Shown here piece after piece: positions 17,505 through 24,721 of a stretch of DNA of 37,560 nt. Within the stretch, counting starts at the first letter, position 1. The number at the start of each line of letters is the position of its first letter. This DNA comes from an uncultured Sphingomonas sp. (GTDB taxonomy: Bacteria; Pseudomonadota; Alphaproteobacteria; Sphingomonadales; Sphingomonadaceae). The stretch is from positions 1 through 37,560 of the forward strand of contig CAMLSA010000022.1 in NCBI GenBank assembly GCA_946482655.1, given 5' to 3'. The position numbers and the translations under genes are program-made. The notes below the pieces were generated by a model, which had not been told where the DNA came from, ran no database searches, and saw only the letters and a list, made by a program, of their open reading frames with translations.

Positions 17505-18592
17505 GCCTTTCCACACCCCTGCGGATCGCGAGCCCCGAGGATATCGTCCGTGCGCGCATGGCCATCGAGCACGACGCTGTGATGGTCGACGCGCGCCGGC
17601 TCAAGACAACCGGTCTGCTGCCCCTCGCGCTCAAATATGCGCTGTTCGCGGTGCGCGAGGGTGGACGGATCCTGATCGAGGACGAGGCGGACGGTGACAT
17701 GGGCAGCCCCGCCTTCGTGGTTCCGCACAAGCTGGTGCGGCAATGGACCTTCCAGTTCATAGGCCGGGACGTGGAACTGCTGTCGCTCGACCCACCCGGT
17801 CGAATCGAGTTGCGGCGCACTAGGCCGGTCACGCCGCCGGGCTGGTCCGCCGGCATCGTCTTTTCGGGCCGCGATGCCGAGATTCCGACTCTTCTCAAGG
17901 CGCTGGAAGGGTTGCACGCCCAGCCCGAGTTGACCGGCGGCGGCGAGGTCGTGGTGTGCGGACCGCCGCGCGACCTCGGCTTCCTCGATGGCTTCCCCGC
18001 CGTCCGCTATGTCGAGCATGTCGACTCCCCGGGCGAGCGGGTGATGATCGCGGCCAAGAAGAACGCGCTGATCCGCACACTGGTGGGCCCGCGCATCCTG
18101 ATTCTCCACGCCCGCGTGGTACTCGCGCCCGGCGCGCTCGCGGCGGTACCGCGCGAGTTCGACCTGTCGGGGCCGAACGTGCTGCAGCAGGCGGGGGGGC
18201 GGTCCGCCAGCTATCTTTCACTCGGCAGCACCGAGACGGTGTGGCCCGGGCGAATGCCGCGTCGGACACCTTGGCTGATGCGGCATGCCGGCGACGATCC
18301 CATCGCATTGCACCGCAAGGGCCACTTGTTCATCGACGGCGGCGCCTTTTACGTCACCAAGGCGGCGCATGAGATCTGTCCGCTCAACGACCTGATCGCC
18401 TGGAACGAAGCCGAGGATGTCGAGTGGTGCGCGCGGGCCTTCGTTCAGGGTCTGCTGGTCGACATCGCGCCCGACAGCATCGCGGTCTCGCAAACCGCCA
18501 AAATCCGTCTGCCTCCAAAACTCGGCTTCGCCACCACGCCGCTGCTCCGGTTGCTCAAGAGGCTGCGCGAAGCCCGGGCGCGCTTGCGCTGA
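17501..18592 (+). CDS. Putative GT-A-type glycosyltransferase with an N-terminal methyltransferase-like segment
   Basis: 363 aa, coupled to the GH16 gene by an ATGA overlap. Residues 1-110 resemble the end of a SAM-methyltransferase fold (LKYALFAVREGGRILIEDEA), without a visible SAM-binding glycine motif. Residues from 112 on look like a GT-A domain: GIVFSGRDAEIPTLLKALEGL, EVVVCGPP, then KKNALI (186-191) and ILILHAR (199-205). In related putative glycosyltransferases the last element reads HDY or HDR and supplies the metal-binding Asp; here the Asp is Ala204. The protein may therefore be inactive, metal-independent or of a different function. The end overlaps the convergent nucleotidyltransferase gene by 38 bp. 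Family assignment is tentative. Confidence 0.6.
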   Translation: MSLSTPLRIASPEDIVRARMAIEHDAVMVDARRLKTTGLLPLALKYALFAVREGGRILIEDEADGDMGSPAFVVPHKLVRQWTFQFIGRDVELLSLDPPGRIELRRTRPVTPPGWSAGIVFSGRDAEIPTLLKALEGLHAQPELTGGGEVVVCGPPRDLGFLDGFPAVRYVEHVDSPGERVMIAAKKNALIRTLVGPRILILHARVVLAPGALAAVPREFDLSGPNVLQQAGGRSASYLSLGSTETVWPGRMPRRTPWLMRHAGDDPIALHRKGHLFIDGGAFYVTKAAHEICPLNDLIAWNEAEDVEWCARAFVQGLLVDIAPDSIAVSQTAKIRLPPKLGFATTPLLRLLKRLREARARLR

Positions 18593-20243
18593 TCGGATTC
18601 GGACGCGGCGGAACGAGCGCAGCATAGCGTGCCTCCAGCGCGCGTACCGCCGAACGCGGCACGCGGCTGTCCCCTTCGAGCCGATAGGGGCTGCCCGCCC
18701 ATTTGTGGAAGCAGGACTGCCAATATTCGAAGGTCTTGAGATCGTTGGGCGTGCCCCAGCCGAGATAATGATCGATCTCGAACAGCGCGACCTTCATGCC
18801 GAGCGCAAGCGCATCCTCGACCAGCGAATCGACATAATATTCGCCGTTCACGGTCGCGCCGCGCTCGCGCAGATGGGTATAGGCGCGGGTGAAGCCGGCG
18901 AGCCTGCGGAAAGTGAAGGCACCGACGATCATCGGCGCGGTCGCGGGATCATCGGGCGGCCGCTTGACACGAACGCCGGTCACCGCTCCAACGCCGTCGA
19001 CATCGACCCAGCCGAACATCTGCGGCCGGATGCGGCCGTCGGCATGCCCGCGCACGACCCAGACGAGCAGATCGGCATCCCCTTGGGACAACGCCGCCTC
19101 GAACGCGATACTGTCGTAGAGCATCGCGTTGTCACAGGCCCCGATCGTCAGCGGCGCGTCGGGATCGAGGCCATCGAGTCCGGCGGCGCAACTGGTCGCC
19201 TGGCCATCGGTCGGTCCGTCGAGCACAACCGCCGAGGCGCCGACGAAGGAGGTGCGCAGCTTCATCCTGATCTCGTCGATCTGGTCGAGGTCACGCCTCA
19301 GCACGAAGCGTGTCGCGGGGGCGTCGGGCAGGTCGCGCGTCGCCTGGATCACCATGGGACGGCCCGATACCGGAATCAGCGGTTTGGGCAGCTCATAGCC
19401 GGCATCGGCGAAGCGCTTGCCGAGCCCGGCCATCGGCACGAGCACCGATCCGCCCTGCCGCGCGCGGCGGCCGTCGTCTATCGCCAGCCGGCGGAAGGCG
19501 TCCGACCAGCCCTTATATTCTTCGAGGTCGGCGGGTGTGCCCCACTGCATGAAATGTTGGACTTCATAGACGGCAACCGGCAGCGCACGCCGGGCGAGAA
19601 CCTTGTAGGCCAGGCTGACATAATATTCGCCGTTCACGCTGAGATCGCGTTCGAGCACCTCTTCAAAGGCGCTGAGGCACAGCGCGCCGGTCTCGAAATA
19701 ATATCCGCCGGTCGAGGCATACTCGTCGATTGGATCATCGGTATAGGGTTTCTTTTCCTGGATGTCCTCGAGCCACAGCCCCTGCTGGCGGATATAGGCG
19801 TAGAAGGTCGAGCCGAGGCTGTGCGGATGAAAGCCGCGATAGGCGGGCACGGCCCCGGCGCAGCCGGTCTCGGCGGTGAAACGCCGGAAATCGGCCCAGT
19901 CCCAATAGCAGGTGAAGTCGCAATAATTGACGTAGACCGGCCCATCCGTGCGAATGTGCTGGCGCGCCTTGAGCACCGCGCCGATCGGGCCGGTCTTGTG
20001 CGAGGGGATGCCGATTATCCGGCCCTTCGGGCAATAGCGGCGGATGAGTTCGGCCATTCGATAGGCCGGCTCGGCCAGGTGATCCTCGTTGCAGATGAAC
20101 AGGAAGTCGGTTTCGCCGGGGAACATGTCTATGACATGGGCGATGATCGGTTTGCCATCGACCAGGATCAGCGGCTTGGGAACGTCATAGCCTGCGCGGC
20201 GAAAGCGCTCTCCGAAACCGGACATCGGGATGACGATCTGCAT
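18555..20243 (-). CDS. Tandem (two-domain) sugar nucleotidyltransferase-like protein
   Basis: 562 aa made of two homologous nucleotidyltransferase domains. Domain 1 (about 1-265) starts IVIPMSGFGERFRRAGYDVP followed by KPLI; domain 2 (about 285-525) starts VLVPMAGLGKRFADAGYELP followed by KPLI. Both retain the G-x-G-x-R-F and PKP signatures and an Asp candidate for metal binding (NYCDFT; GACDNA). Each also ends with a matching block (VNGEYYVSLAYKVL with QHFMQWGTPADLEEY; VNGEYYVDSLVEDAL with DHYLGWGTPNDLKTFEY). The usual enzyme is a single domain of 230-290 aa that makes NDP-sugars from a sugar phosphate and NTP. The two copies may use different substrates or form an internal dimer. It lies downstream of the class II aldolase gene in the same direction (12-bp gap). 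Confidence 0.88.
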   Translation of the reverse strand: MQIVIPMSGFGERFRRAGYDVPKPLILVDGKPIIAHVIDMFPGETDFLFICNEDHLAEPAYRMAELIRRYCPKGRIIGIPSHKTGPIGAVLKARQHIRTDGPVYVNYCDFTCYWDWADFRRFTAETGCAGAVPAYRGFHPHSLGSTFYAYIRQQGLWLEDIQEKKPYTDDPIDEYASTGGYYFETGALCLSAFEEVLERDLSVNGEYYVSLAYKVLARRALPVAVYEVQHFMQWGTPADLEEYKGWSDAFRRLAIDDGRRARQGGSVLVPMAGLGKRFADAGYELPKPLIPVSGRPMVIQATRDLPDAPATRFVLRRDLDQIDEIRMKLRTSFVGASAVVLDGPTDGQATSCAAGLDGLDPDAPLTIGACDNAMLYDSIAFEAALSQGDADLLVWVVRGHADGRIRPQMFGWVDVDGVGAVTGVRVKRPPDDPATAPMIVGAFTFRRLAGFTRAYTHLRERGATVNGEYYVDSLVEDALALGMKVALFEIDHYLGWGTPNDLKTFEYWQSCFHKWAGSPYRLEGDSRVPRSAVRALEARYAALVPPRPNPISASAPGLRAAS

Positions 20244-20255
20244 GGTCAGCGGGGA

Positions 20256-21308
20256 CTACTGCCGAGCGGCATCAATGTTCCGCCGATAATGTTCGGCCTC
20301 CCAGCCCGCGAGCAAGGCGACATCCGATGCCGACAGCCCACAGATCGGAGCTCCGATCGGCAGGCGGCGCGCGACCTCGATCAGGCCTCCCAGCATCGCC
20401 TCAGTCGCGGGGGTACGGCTATTCGCCGCGACGGCCCCGAGGCCCGGCCGCATCAGCACCGCCGGGCTGACGCCCGTTTCCGACCGCACCCGCGCGACCG
20501 CGTCGGAGGGGCTCTCCTCCGGCTTCCAGAGTGGAAGCGGTCCGCCCAGGAAGACGACCTGATCGGGGAGCAGCGTAAAGCGGGTGAGCGCCGCCGAGGC
20601 CGTGGCGTCGAACGCCCAGGCGGACAGCAGCTCGTGCTGCTCGAACATGGGATCGTCCGATCGGATTCGCGTTTCCAGCGCCGGCGGCTCCCTCGCCGGC
20701 AAAGCCAGGCGCCGTTCGACGTCGATCAACAGCGCCTCGGCCCGCGCAAAATCGCTCCCCCCGACGACGACACCGTGATTCTGGAGAAGCAGGATATCCG
20801 CAGGACGCGCCGCCAGCGCGGCATTGACCGCCCGCGCGAGAGGGGCGCCGGGACGCTTATAGGGAATCCATTCCCAGGCCAGCCCGGCCAGCCGCTCGGA
20901 TGCGCGGGCGCGACCGTCGGCGAGCACCGAGGTTGCCATGGCGTTGACCGCATGGGCATGGACCACCACCCGATGCGGCATGATCGCGTGGAGCATCGTC
21001 TCGATCGACGGCCGCAGACCCGCCGCGTTGCGTGCCGCGATCACCGCCTCGGCCGGGGCCTCGTCAAGCGGTCTCCCGCGGCTGTCGCGCAGCGCGCGCG
21101 CCGCCAATGGGACGAAGATCGGCTTGGCTTCGGCCTCGGCCAACCACTGCCCCGACGCCTTGACCCAGAGCTCCTCGCCATCCTTGATCGAGCTGTTGCC
21201 GCCCGGCCCCTGGACGAGCAGGCGATCGGCGCCGATCCGCGCCGACATCCGTGCAAGTCCCGATAATAAATCAGCGCCGATCATGGATCGAAACTGACGC
21301 TTGTGCAT
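20256..21308 (-). CDS. Class II aldolase/adducin family protein with C-terminal extension
   Basis: About 350 aa. The class II aldolase fold is shown by GPGGNSSIKDGEELWVKASG, RPSIETMLHAIM, VVVHAHAVNAMAT (Zn-binding His pair) and LLLQNHGVVVGG (third His). Typical members (fuculose-phosphate aldolase) have 210-230 aa. Here about 130 residues follow (FTLLPDQVVFLGGPLPLW and onward), as in the aldolase half of longer RhaD/short-chain-dehydrogenase fusions. ATG 21308 is used; ATG 21284 (MIGADLLSGL) is equally possible, and TTG 21320 is the longest option. It would make or cleave a small phosphorylated sugar, or decarboxylate one. It is divergent from the GDPD-like gene and precedes the tandem nucleotidyltransferase, suggesting a shared pathway. 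Confidence 0.85.
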   Translation of the reverse strand: MHKRQFRSMIGADLLSGLARMSARIGADRLLVQGPGGNSSIKDGEELWVKASGQWLAEAEAKPIFVPLAARALRDSRGRPLDEAPAEAVIAARNAAGLRPSIETMLHAIMPHRVVVHAHAVNAMATSVLADGRARASERLAGLAWEWIPYKRPGAPLARAVNAALAARPADILLLQNHGVVVGGSDFARAEALLIDVERRLALPAREPPALETRIRSDDPMFEQHELLSAWAFDATASAALTRFTLLPDQVVFLGGPLPLWKPEESPSDAVARVRSETGVSPAVLMRPGLGAVAANSRTPATEAMLGGLIEVARRLPIGAPICGLSASDVALLAGWEAEHYRRNIDAARQ

Positions 21309-21327
21309 TGGCAATGTCAACGCGGCG

Positions 21328-21342
21328 TGTTGCGCTGCAACA
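21328..21342. promoter_or_regulatory. Perfect palindromic site in the divergent intergenic region (candidate operator)
   Basis: TGTTGC-GCT-GCAACA, two perfect 6-bp arms around a 3-bp spacer. It lies in the roughly 110 bp between the start of the class II aldolase gene (minus) and the GDPD-like gene (plus). Such a site is typical of a dimeric repressor or activator controlling both directions. No regulator gene is seen in the window, so the binding protein is unknown. Confidence 0.4.
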
Positions 21343-21417
21343 ACGATCCGGCGCGTTGTCGGCCGAACTCATCGGCTCGTTGCGCATCCGGCACGAATAG
21401 CTGCGGGGATTGGGGAA

Positions 21418-22002
21418 TTGGAAATCATCGCGCACCGACGCAACCGAATCGAAGAGTTGGTTGCGACCCCCGCCGAACAAGGAGTCGAGGTCGACATCAG
21501 GAGCGACGGCGGTCGGCTGGTGATCCATCATGATCCCTTCGCCGAGGGCGAGGAGTTCGACAGGTGGATCGATCATTATCGGCACGGCACGCTGATCCTC
21601 AACGTCAAGGAGGAAGGACTTGAAGGCCGGCTGCAGGCGATCATGGGTGATCGCGGCATCGATCGTTTCTTCTTCCTCGACCAGAGCTTTCCCTTTCTCA
21701 TCCGCACCGCCCGACAGGGGGAACGCCGCTCGGCCGTCCGTGTTTCCGAATATGAATCTGTCGAGACCGCGCTTGCTGTCGCGCCTCTGGTCGACTGGGC
21801 GTGGGTCGACTGCTTCTCGCGCTTCCCGCTCGATCGGATCTCCGCGGCAAGGCTGGTCGAAGCCGGGCTCAAGCTGTGCGTGGTCTCGCCCGAGCTGCAG
21901 GGCCGCTCCGCCGACGAAATCGATATCCTGCGTGAGCTTCTGGCCGCCGAGGACATCCAGGCCGACGCGGTCTGCACCAAACGGCCCGATCTATGGGCCT
22001 GA
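21418..22002 (+). CDS. GDPD-like (glycerophosphodiester phosphodiesterase-type) protein
   Basis: 194 aa from TTG 21418, preceded by GGGGA; longer frames start at 21301 but their first 40 residues look non-coding. The motifs of the GDPD TIM barrel are present: IIAHRRN (HR), VEVDIRSDGG (E-x-D), LVIHHDPF (HD), and LILNVKEEG in the place of the family's ExK strand. The ordinary enzyme is about 240-260 aa, so this one is short. The family hydrolyses phosphodiesters between glycerol phosphate and an alcohol. Related short proteins in capsule loci may instead act on phosphodiester-linked sugar substituents. Its stop overlaps the next gene by 10 bp. Confidence 0.75.
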   Translation: MEIIAHRRNRIEELVATPAEQGVEVDIRSDGGRLVIHHDPFAEGEEFDRWIDHYRHGTLILNVKEEGLEGRLQAIMGDRGIDRFFFLDQSFPFLIRTARQGERRSAVRVSEYESVETALAVAPLVDWAWVDCFSRFPLDRISAARLVEAGLKLCVVSPELQGRSADEIDILRELLAAEDIQADAVCTKRPDLWA

Positions 22003-23975
22003 GCCCGCTGCTGACGTCGCGGTCGTTCGCCAAGGGGCTTGCCGGCCGGGTTGGTTTCATTCTCGTGCTCGTCGTCCTCGCGGCCAGCACGGCCGAAGTT
22101 CCGTGGCCCTTTCCGGGCGGCTGGACAGGCCTGCTGGTGCCGCCGTTTTCCGCGCTCGCCTTCGGCTTCCCCGCCGTTCCGCTGGTGGCGATCCCCGCCC
22201 TCACCGCATTGTTCGGCGCCTGGTGGCCCGGCGCTCTGATCGCGCTGTTTCTCTGCGATCTCGCCTGCTATCTGTGCCTGGCCTCCTATGGCAGCACTGA
22301 GCGACGGCACGAAGTCGCAGGTCTCTACTGGACCTCGCCGCTCGCCGTCCTGCTCATCTATGGCTGCGGCACGGCGGCGGTGTTTCCGCTGGCGCTGCTG
22401 CTTGGGGCTTTCCTGTGCCTCGAACGGCGCCGTCGAGCCGGCGCCGGGCTGCTCTACGGCCTCGCTGTCGCGGCCCAGCCCGTGTTGATCGCATTGCTCC
22501 CGCCGCTGCTGCTTTTTGCCCAGGGCACCCACCGGCTCGATCAGGGCGCAGGCCGGCTGCTCGGGACGCTCGCGCTGGCGCTGCTGCTCGGGATCGCGCT
22601 TTCGATCGGCGACGTCAGCTATCGTGCCTTGATCGCGCATGACTTCGTCGGTCTTGCCGGCCCGCTGCTGCCGGTGATGGGCGGCGGAGTGGCACTGCTG
22701 CCGCTGCTGCTGCTCGCCATCTATTATGCCGCCTGGCGCGCACGGCTGCTCGATCGCGAGCTGCTGTGGACCTGCTCCACCCTGGCGGCGCTCGCGCTCG
22801 CCGGGCTCGGCGGCCCCAGTGCGTCGACGGCTCTTATCGCCCTTCCGTTCCTCGCCAGCCATGCCGCCTATGCCGAACGATCGGGCCGGGCGCTGCTCGC
22901 ACTCTATTCCGTGGTGATGTTCGGCGCGATCTGGTTCACGGCGGGCCGAGGCGCGGGCGCCGATCCTTCGGCGGTGTTCTGGCCCACCCTGGCGGCGGGA
23001 ACGGCGCTGCTGATCGGGTTTCAGATCTACCAACGCGGCTATCTGCGCTCGCCCGCCTGGCTGGCGATGCGGCGCCCGATCGCCATCGGCATCGCCGGTG
23101 ACAGCGGGGTCGGCAAGGACACGCTGGTGGCAGGCGTCGCGGGCCTGTTCAGCCGCAAGCTGCTCGCCCAGATATCGGGCGACGACTACCATGTCTGGGA
23201 TCGGAACAAGCCTATGTGGCGAGCGCTGACGCATCTCAATCCCAAGGCCAACGACCTGGACGGCTTCGGCCGTCACATCCGTGACCTCGCCGACCGGCGC
23301 TGGATCAAGGCGCGTCATTACGACCATGGCACCGGGCGGATGACACGGCCGACCAAGACCGATCCCGGCGACATCGTCATTGCCTCGGGGCTGCACGCGC
23401 TCTGGTCCCCCGAGCTCAACCGGCTCTACGACCTGCGCATCTTTCTCGACATGGACGAAGAACTGCGCCGCCACCTCAAGATTCGCCGCGATGTCCACGA
23501 GCGCGGCCATCCGCTCGAACGGGTCACCACCTCGATCGAGCGCCGCCATCAGGACGCGGTGAGCTTCGTCCACCCGCAAAAGGCCGTGGCACACATCGTG
23601 TTCCGGCTCGAACCGCGGCGGCCCGAAGCAATCGAAGGAAGTCAGGCCGTCGGTGCGGACAGCCGGCCGGTACCGCTGCGGCTGATCGTCGAGGCGGTAC
23701 CGGGCATCGTCTTCAACCGCCTCGCGCGGACGCTGGTCGCGCTGTGCGGGGTTCAGGCCATCGAGGTGCCGCGCCCCTCGGGCGCGACCCGCCTGATCAT
23801 CGAGGGCGATCCGGCGCCCGAAGATATCGTCGCCTCTGCCCGCCGCATCGCCCCGGCCATGTGCGCGATGGTGCGACGCGCCCCCGAATGGCAAGACGGC
23901 TTGCGCGGCATCATGCAGTTGATCATGCTCGATCAGCTCGAGCAGGTTTACCGGCGCAGGAGCGTCAACGCATGA
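21993..23975 (+). CDS. Fusion of polytopic membrane domain and uridine-kinase-like P-loop domain
   Basis: 660 aa. Residues 1-350 hold about 9-10 hydrophobic segments, in a layout like GT-C/GT87-type membrane glycosyltransferases, though no catalytic Asp motif could be fixed. Residues from about 360 onward are a uridine-kinase/phosphoribulokinase-like domain: IAIGIAGDSGVGKDTLVAGV (Walker A at 369-376), then ISGDDYHVWDRN, LDGFGRHIRDL, and DIVIASGLHAL (Walker-B-like region). LYDLRIFLDMDEELRRHLKI resembles the LID region with its Arg residues. A soluble kinase fused to a membrane domain is unusual. It may phosphorylate a small sugar or polyol at the membrane. ATG 21993 overlaps the previous gene, and the stop overlaps the HAD gene (ATGA). 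Confidence 0.8.
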   Translation: MGLSPLLTSRSFAKGLAGRVGFILVLVVLAASTAEVPWPFPGGWTGLLVPPFSALAFGFPAVPLVAIPALTALFGAWWPGALIALFLCDLACYLCLASYGSTERRHEVAGLYWTSPLAVLLIYGCGTAAVFPLALLLGAFLCLERRRRAGAGLLYGLAVAAQPVLIALLPPLLLFAQGTHRLDQGAGRLLGTLALALLLGIALSIGDVSYRALIAHDFVGLAGPLLPVMGGGVALLPLLLLAIYYAAWRARLLDRELLWTCSTLAALALAGLGGPSASTALIALPFLASHAAYAERSGRALLALYSVVMFGAIWFTAGRGAGADPSAVFWPTLAAGTALLIGFQIYQRGYLRSPAWLAMRRPIAIGIAGDSGVGKDTLVAGVAGLFSRKLLAQISGDDYHVWDRNKPMWRALTHLNPKANDLDGFGRHIRDLADRRWIKARHYDHGTGRMTRPTKTDPGDIVIASGLHALWSPELNRLYDLRIFLDMDEELRRHLKIRRDVHERGHPLERVTTSIERRHQDAVSFVHPQKAVAHIVFRLEPRRPEAIEGSQAVGADSRPVPLRLIVEAVPGIVFNRLARTLVALCGVQAIEVPRPSGATRLIIEGDPAPEDIVASARRIAPAMCAMVRRAPEWQDGLRGIMQLIMLDQLEQVYRRRSVNA

Positions 23976-24721
23976 AGATCTTCCGGCCCGAGTTGTTCGC
24001 AAAGCGCCCCGCCTGCGTTCTGCTCGACCTCGACAACACGCTTTACGCCTATGAGCCCTGCCATGTCGCCGGCATCGAATCGGCGCGCAACCTTGCCCAG
24101 CAGAGCCTCAACCTCGCCGCCGCCGACTTCGATCGCTGCTTCGCCGACGCCCGGTCCGAGATCAAGAACCGGCTCGGCGACCAGGCGGCGTCGCATCATC
24201 GCCTGCTCTATTTCCAACGGATGCTGGAACGCGCCGGGCTCGCCAGCCGCCCGTTCGAGGCGCTCCAGCTCGAGCAGGCCTATTGGCGCGCCTATATCGA
24301 TGGTGCGCGGCTCTTCCCGCACGTCATGGACTTCCTCGACGATCTCAGGCTGAGCGATATCCCCGCGGTCATTGTCACCGACCTTACCGCCGAGATCCAG
24401 CTCCGCAAGATGATCGCGCTGGATCTCGATGCCCGCGTCGACTGGATAGTGACGTCGGAGGAGAGCGGCCGCGACAAACCGCATCCGGCGAGCTTTGAAC
24501 TGGCGCTGGCGAAGCTGGGCGGCGTCGAGGGTCCGGTCTGGATGATCGGCGACAATCATCATTGCGACCTGGTCGGCGCCAAGCGCGCGGTCGGCGCGAT
24601 CACGCTCCAGAACGTCCAGCCGGGAACCACGCCCGCGCCCGATGGCTGTCCCGATACCGATGGGCGCTTTACCTCGTTCGCCGATCTGCGGCGCCTGTTC
24701 GATCAGCTTCCCGAGGACTGA
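23972..24721 (+). CDS. HAD-superfamily phosphatase (pyrimidine 5'-nucleotidase/YjjG-like)
   Basis: 249 aa. All four HAD motifs are visible: motif I LLDLDNTLYAYEP (nucleophile D19, acid D21), motif II VIVTDLT, motif III Lys in GRDKPHPASF, and motif IV MIGDNHHCDLVGAK. The helical cap between motifs I and II is of the type seen in SDT1/YjjG pyrimidine nucleotidases. It removes phosphate from a small phosphorylated metabolite in the cytoplasm. It is coupled to the kinase fusion gene (ATGA overlap) and ends 19 bp into the convergent flippase gene. In this context it probably dephosphorylates an intermediate of the same substituent pathway. Confidence 0.9.
   Translation: MKIFRPELFAKRPACVLLDLDNTLYAYEPCHVAGIESARNLAQQSLNLAAADFDRCFADARSEIKNRLGDQAASHHRLLYFQRMLERAGLASRPFEALQLEQAYWRAYIDGARLFPHVMDFLDDLRLSDIPAVIVTDLTAEIQLRKMIALDLDARVDWIVTSEESGRDKPHPASFELALAKLGGVEGPVWMIGDNHHCDLVGAKRAVGAITLQNVQPGTTPAPDGCPDTDGRFTSFADLRRLFDQLPED

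Noticed and set aside
18417..21266. 949-aa open frame on the plus strand
   Set aside because: The longest open frame in the window, but it lies opposite the tandem nucleotidyltransferase and the class II aldolase, both with clear motifs. Its own translation is Arg/Gly/Asp-rich without domain signs.
21576..24002. 808-aa open frame on the minus strand
   Set aside because: Antisense to the GDPD-like and membrane-kinase fusion genes; Gln/Arg/Gly-rich shadow.
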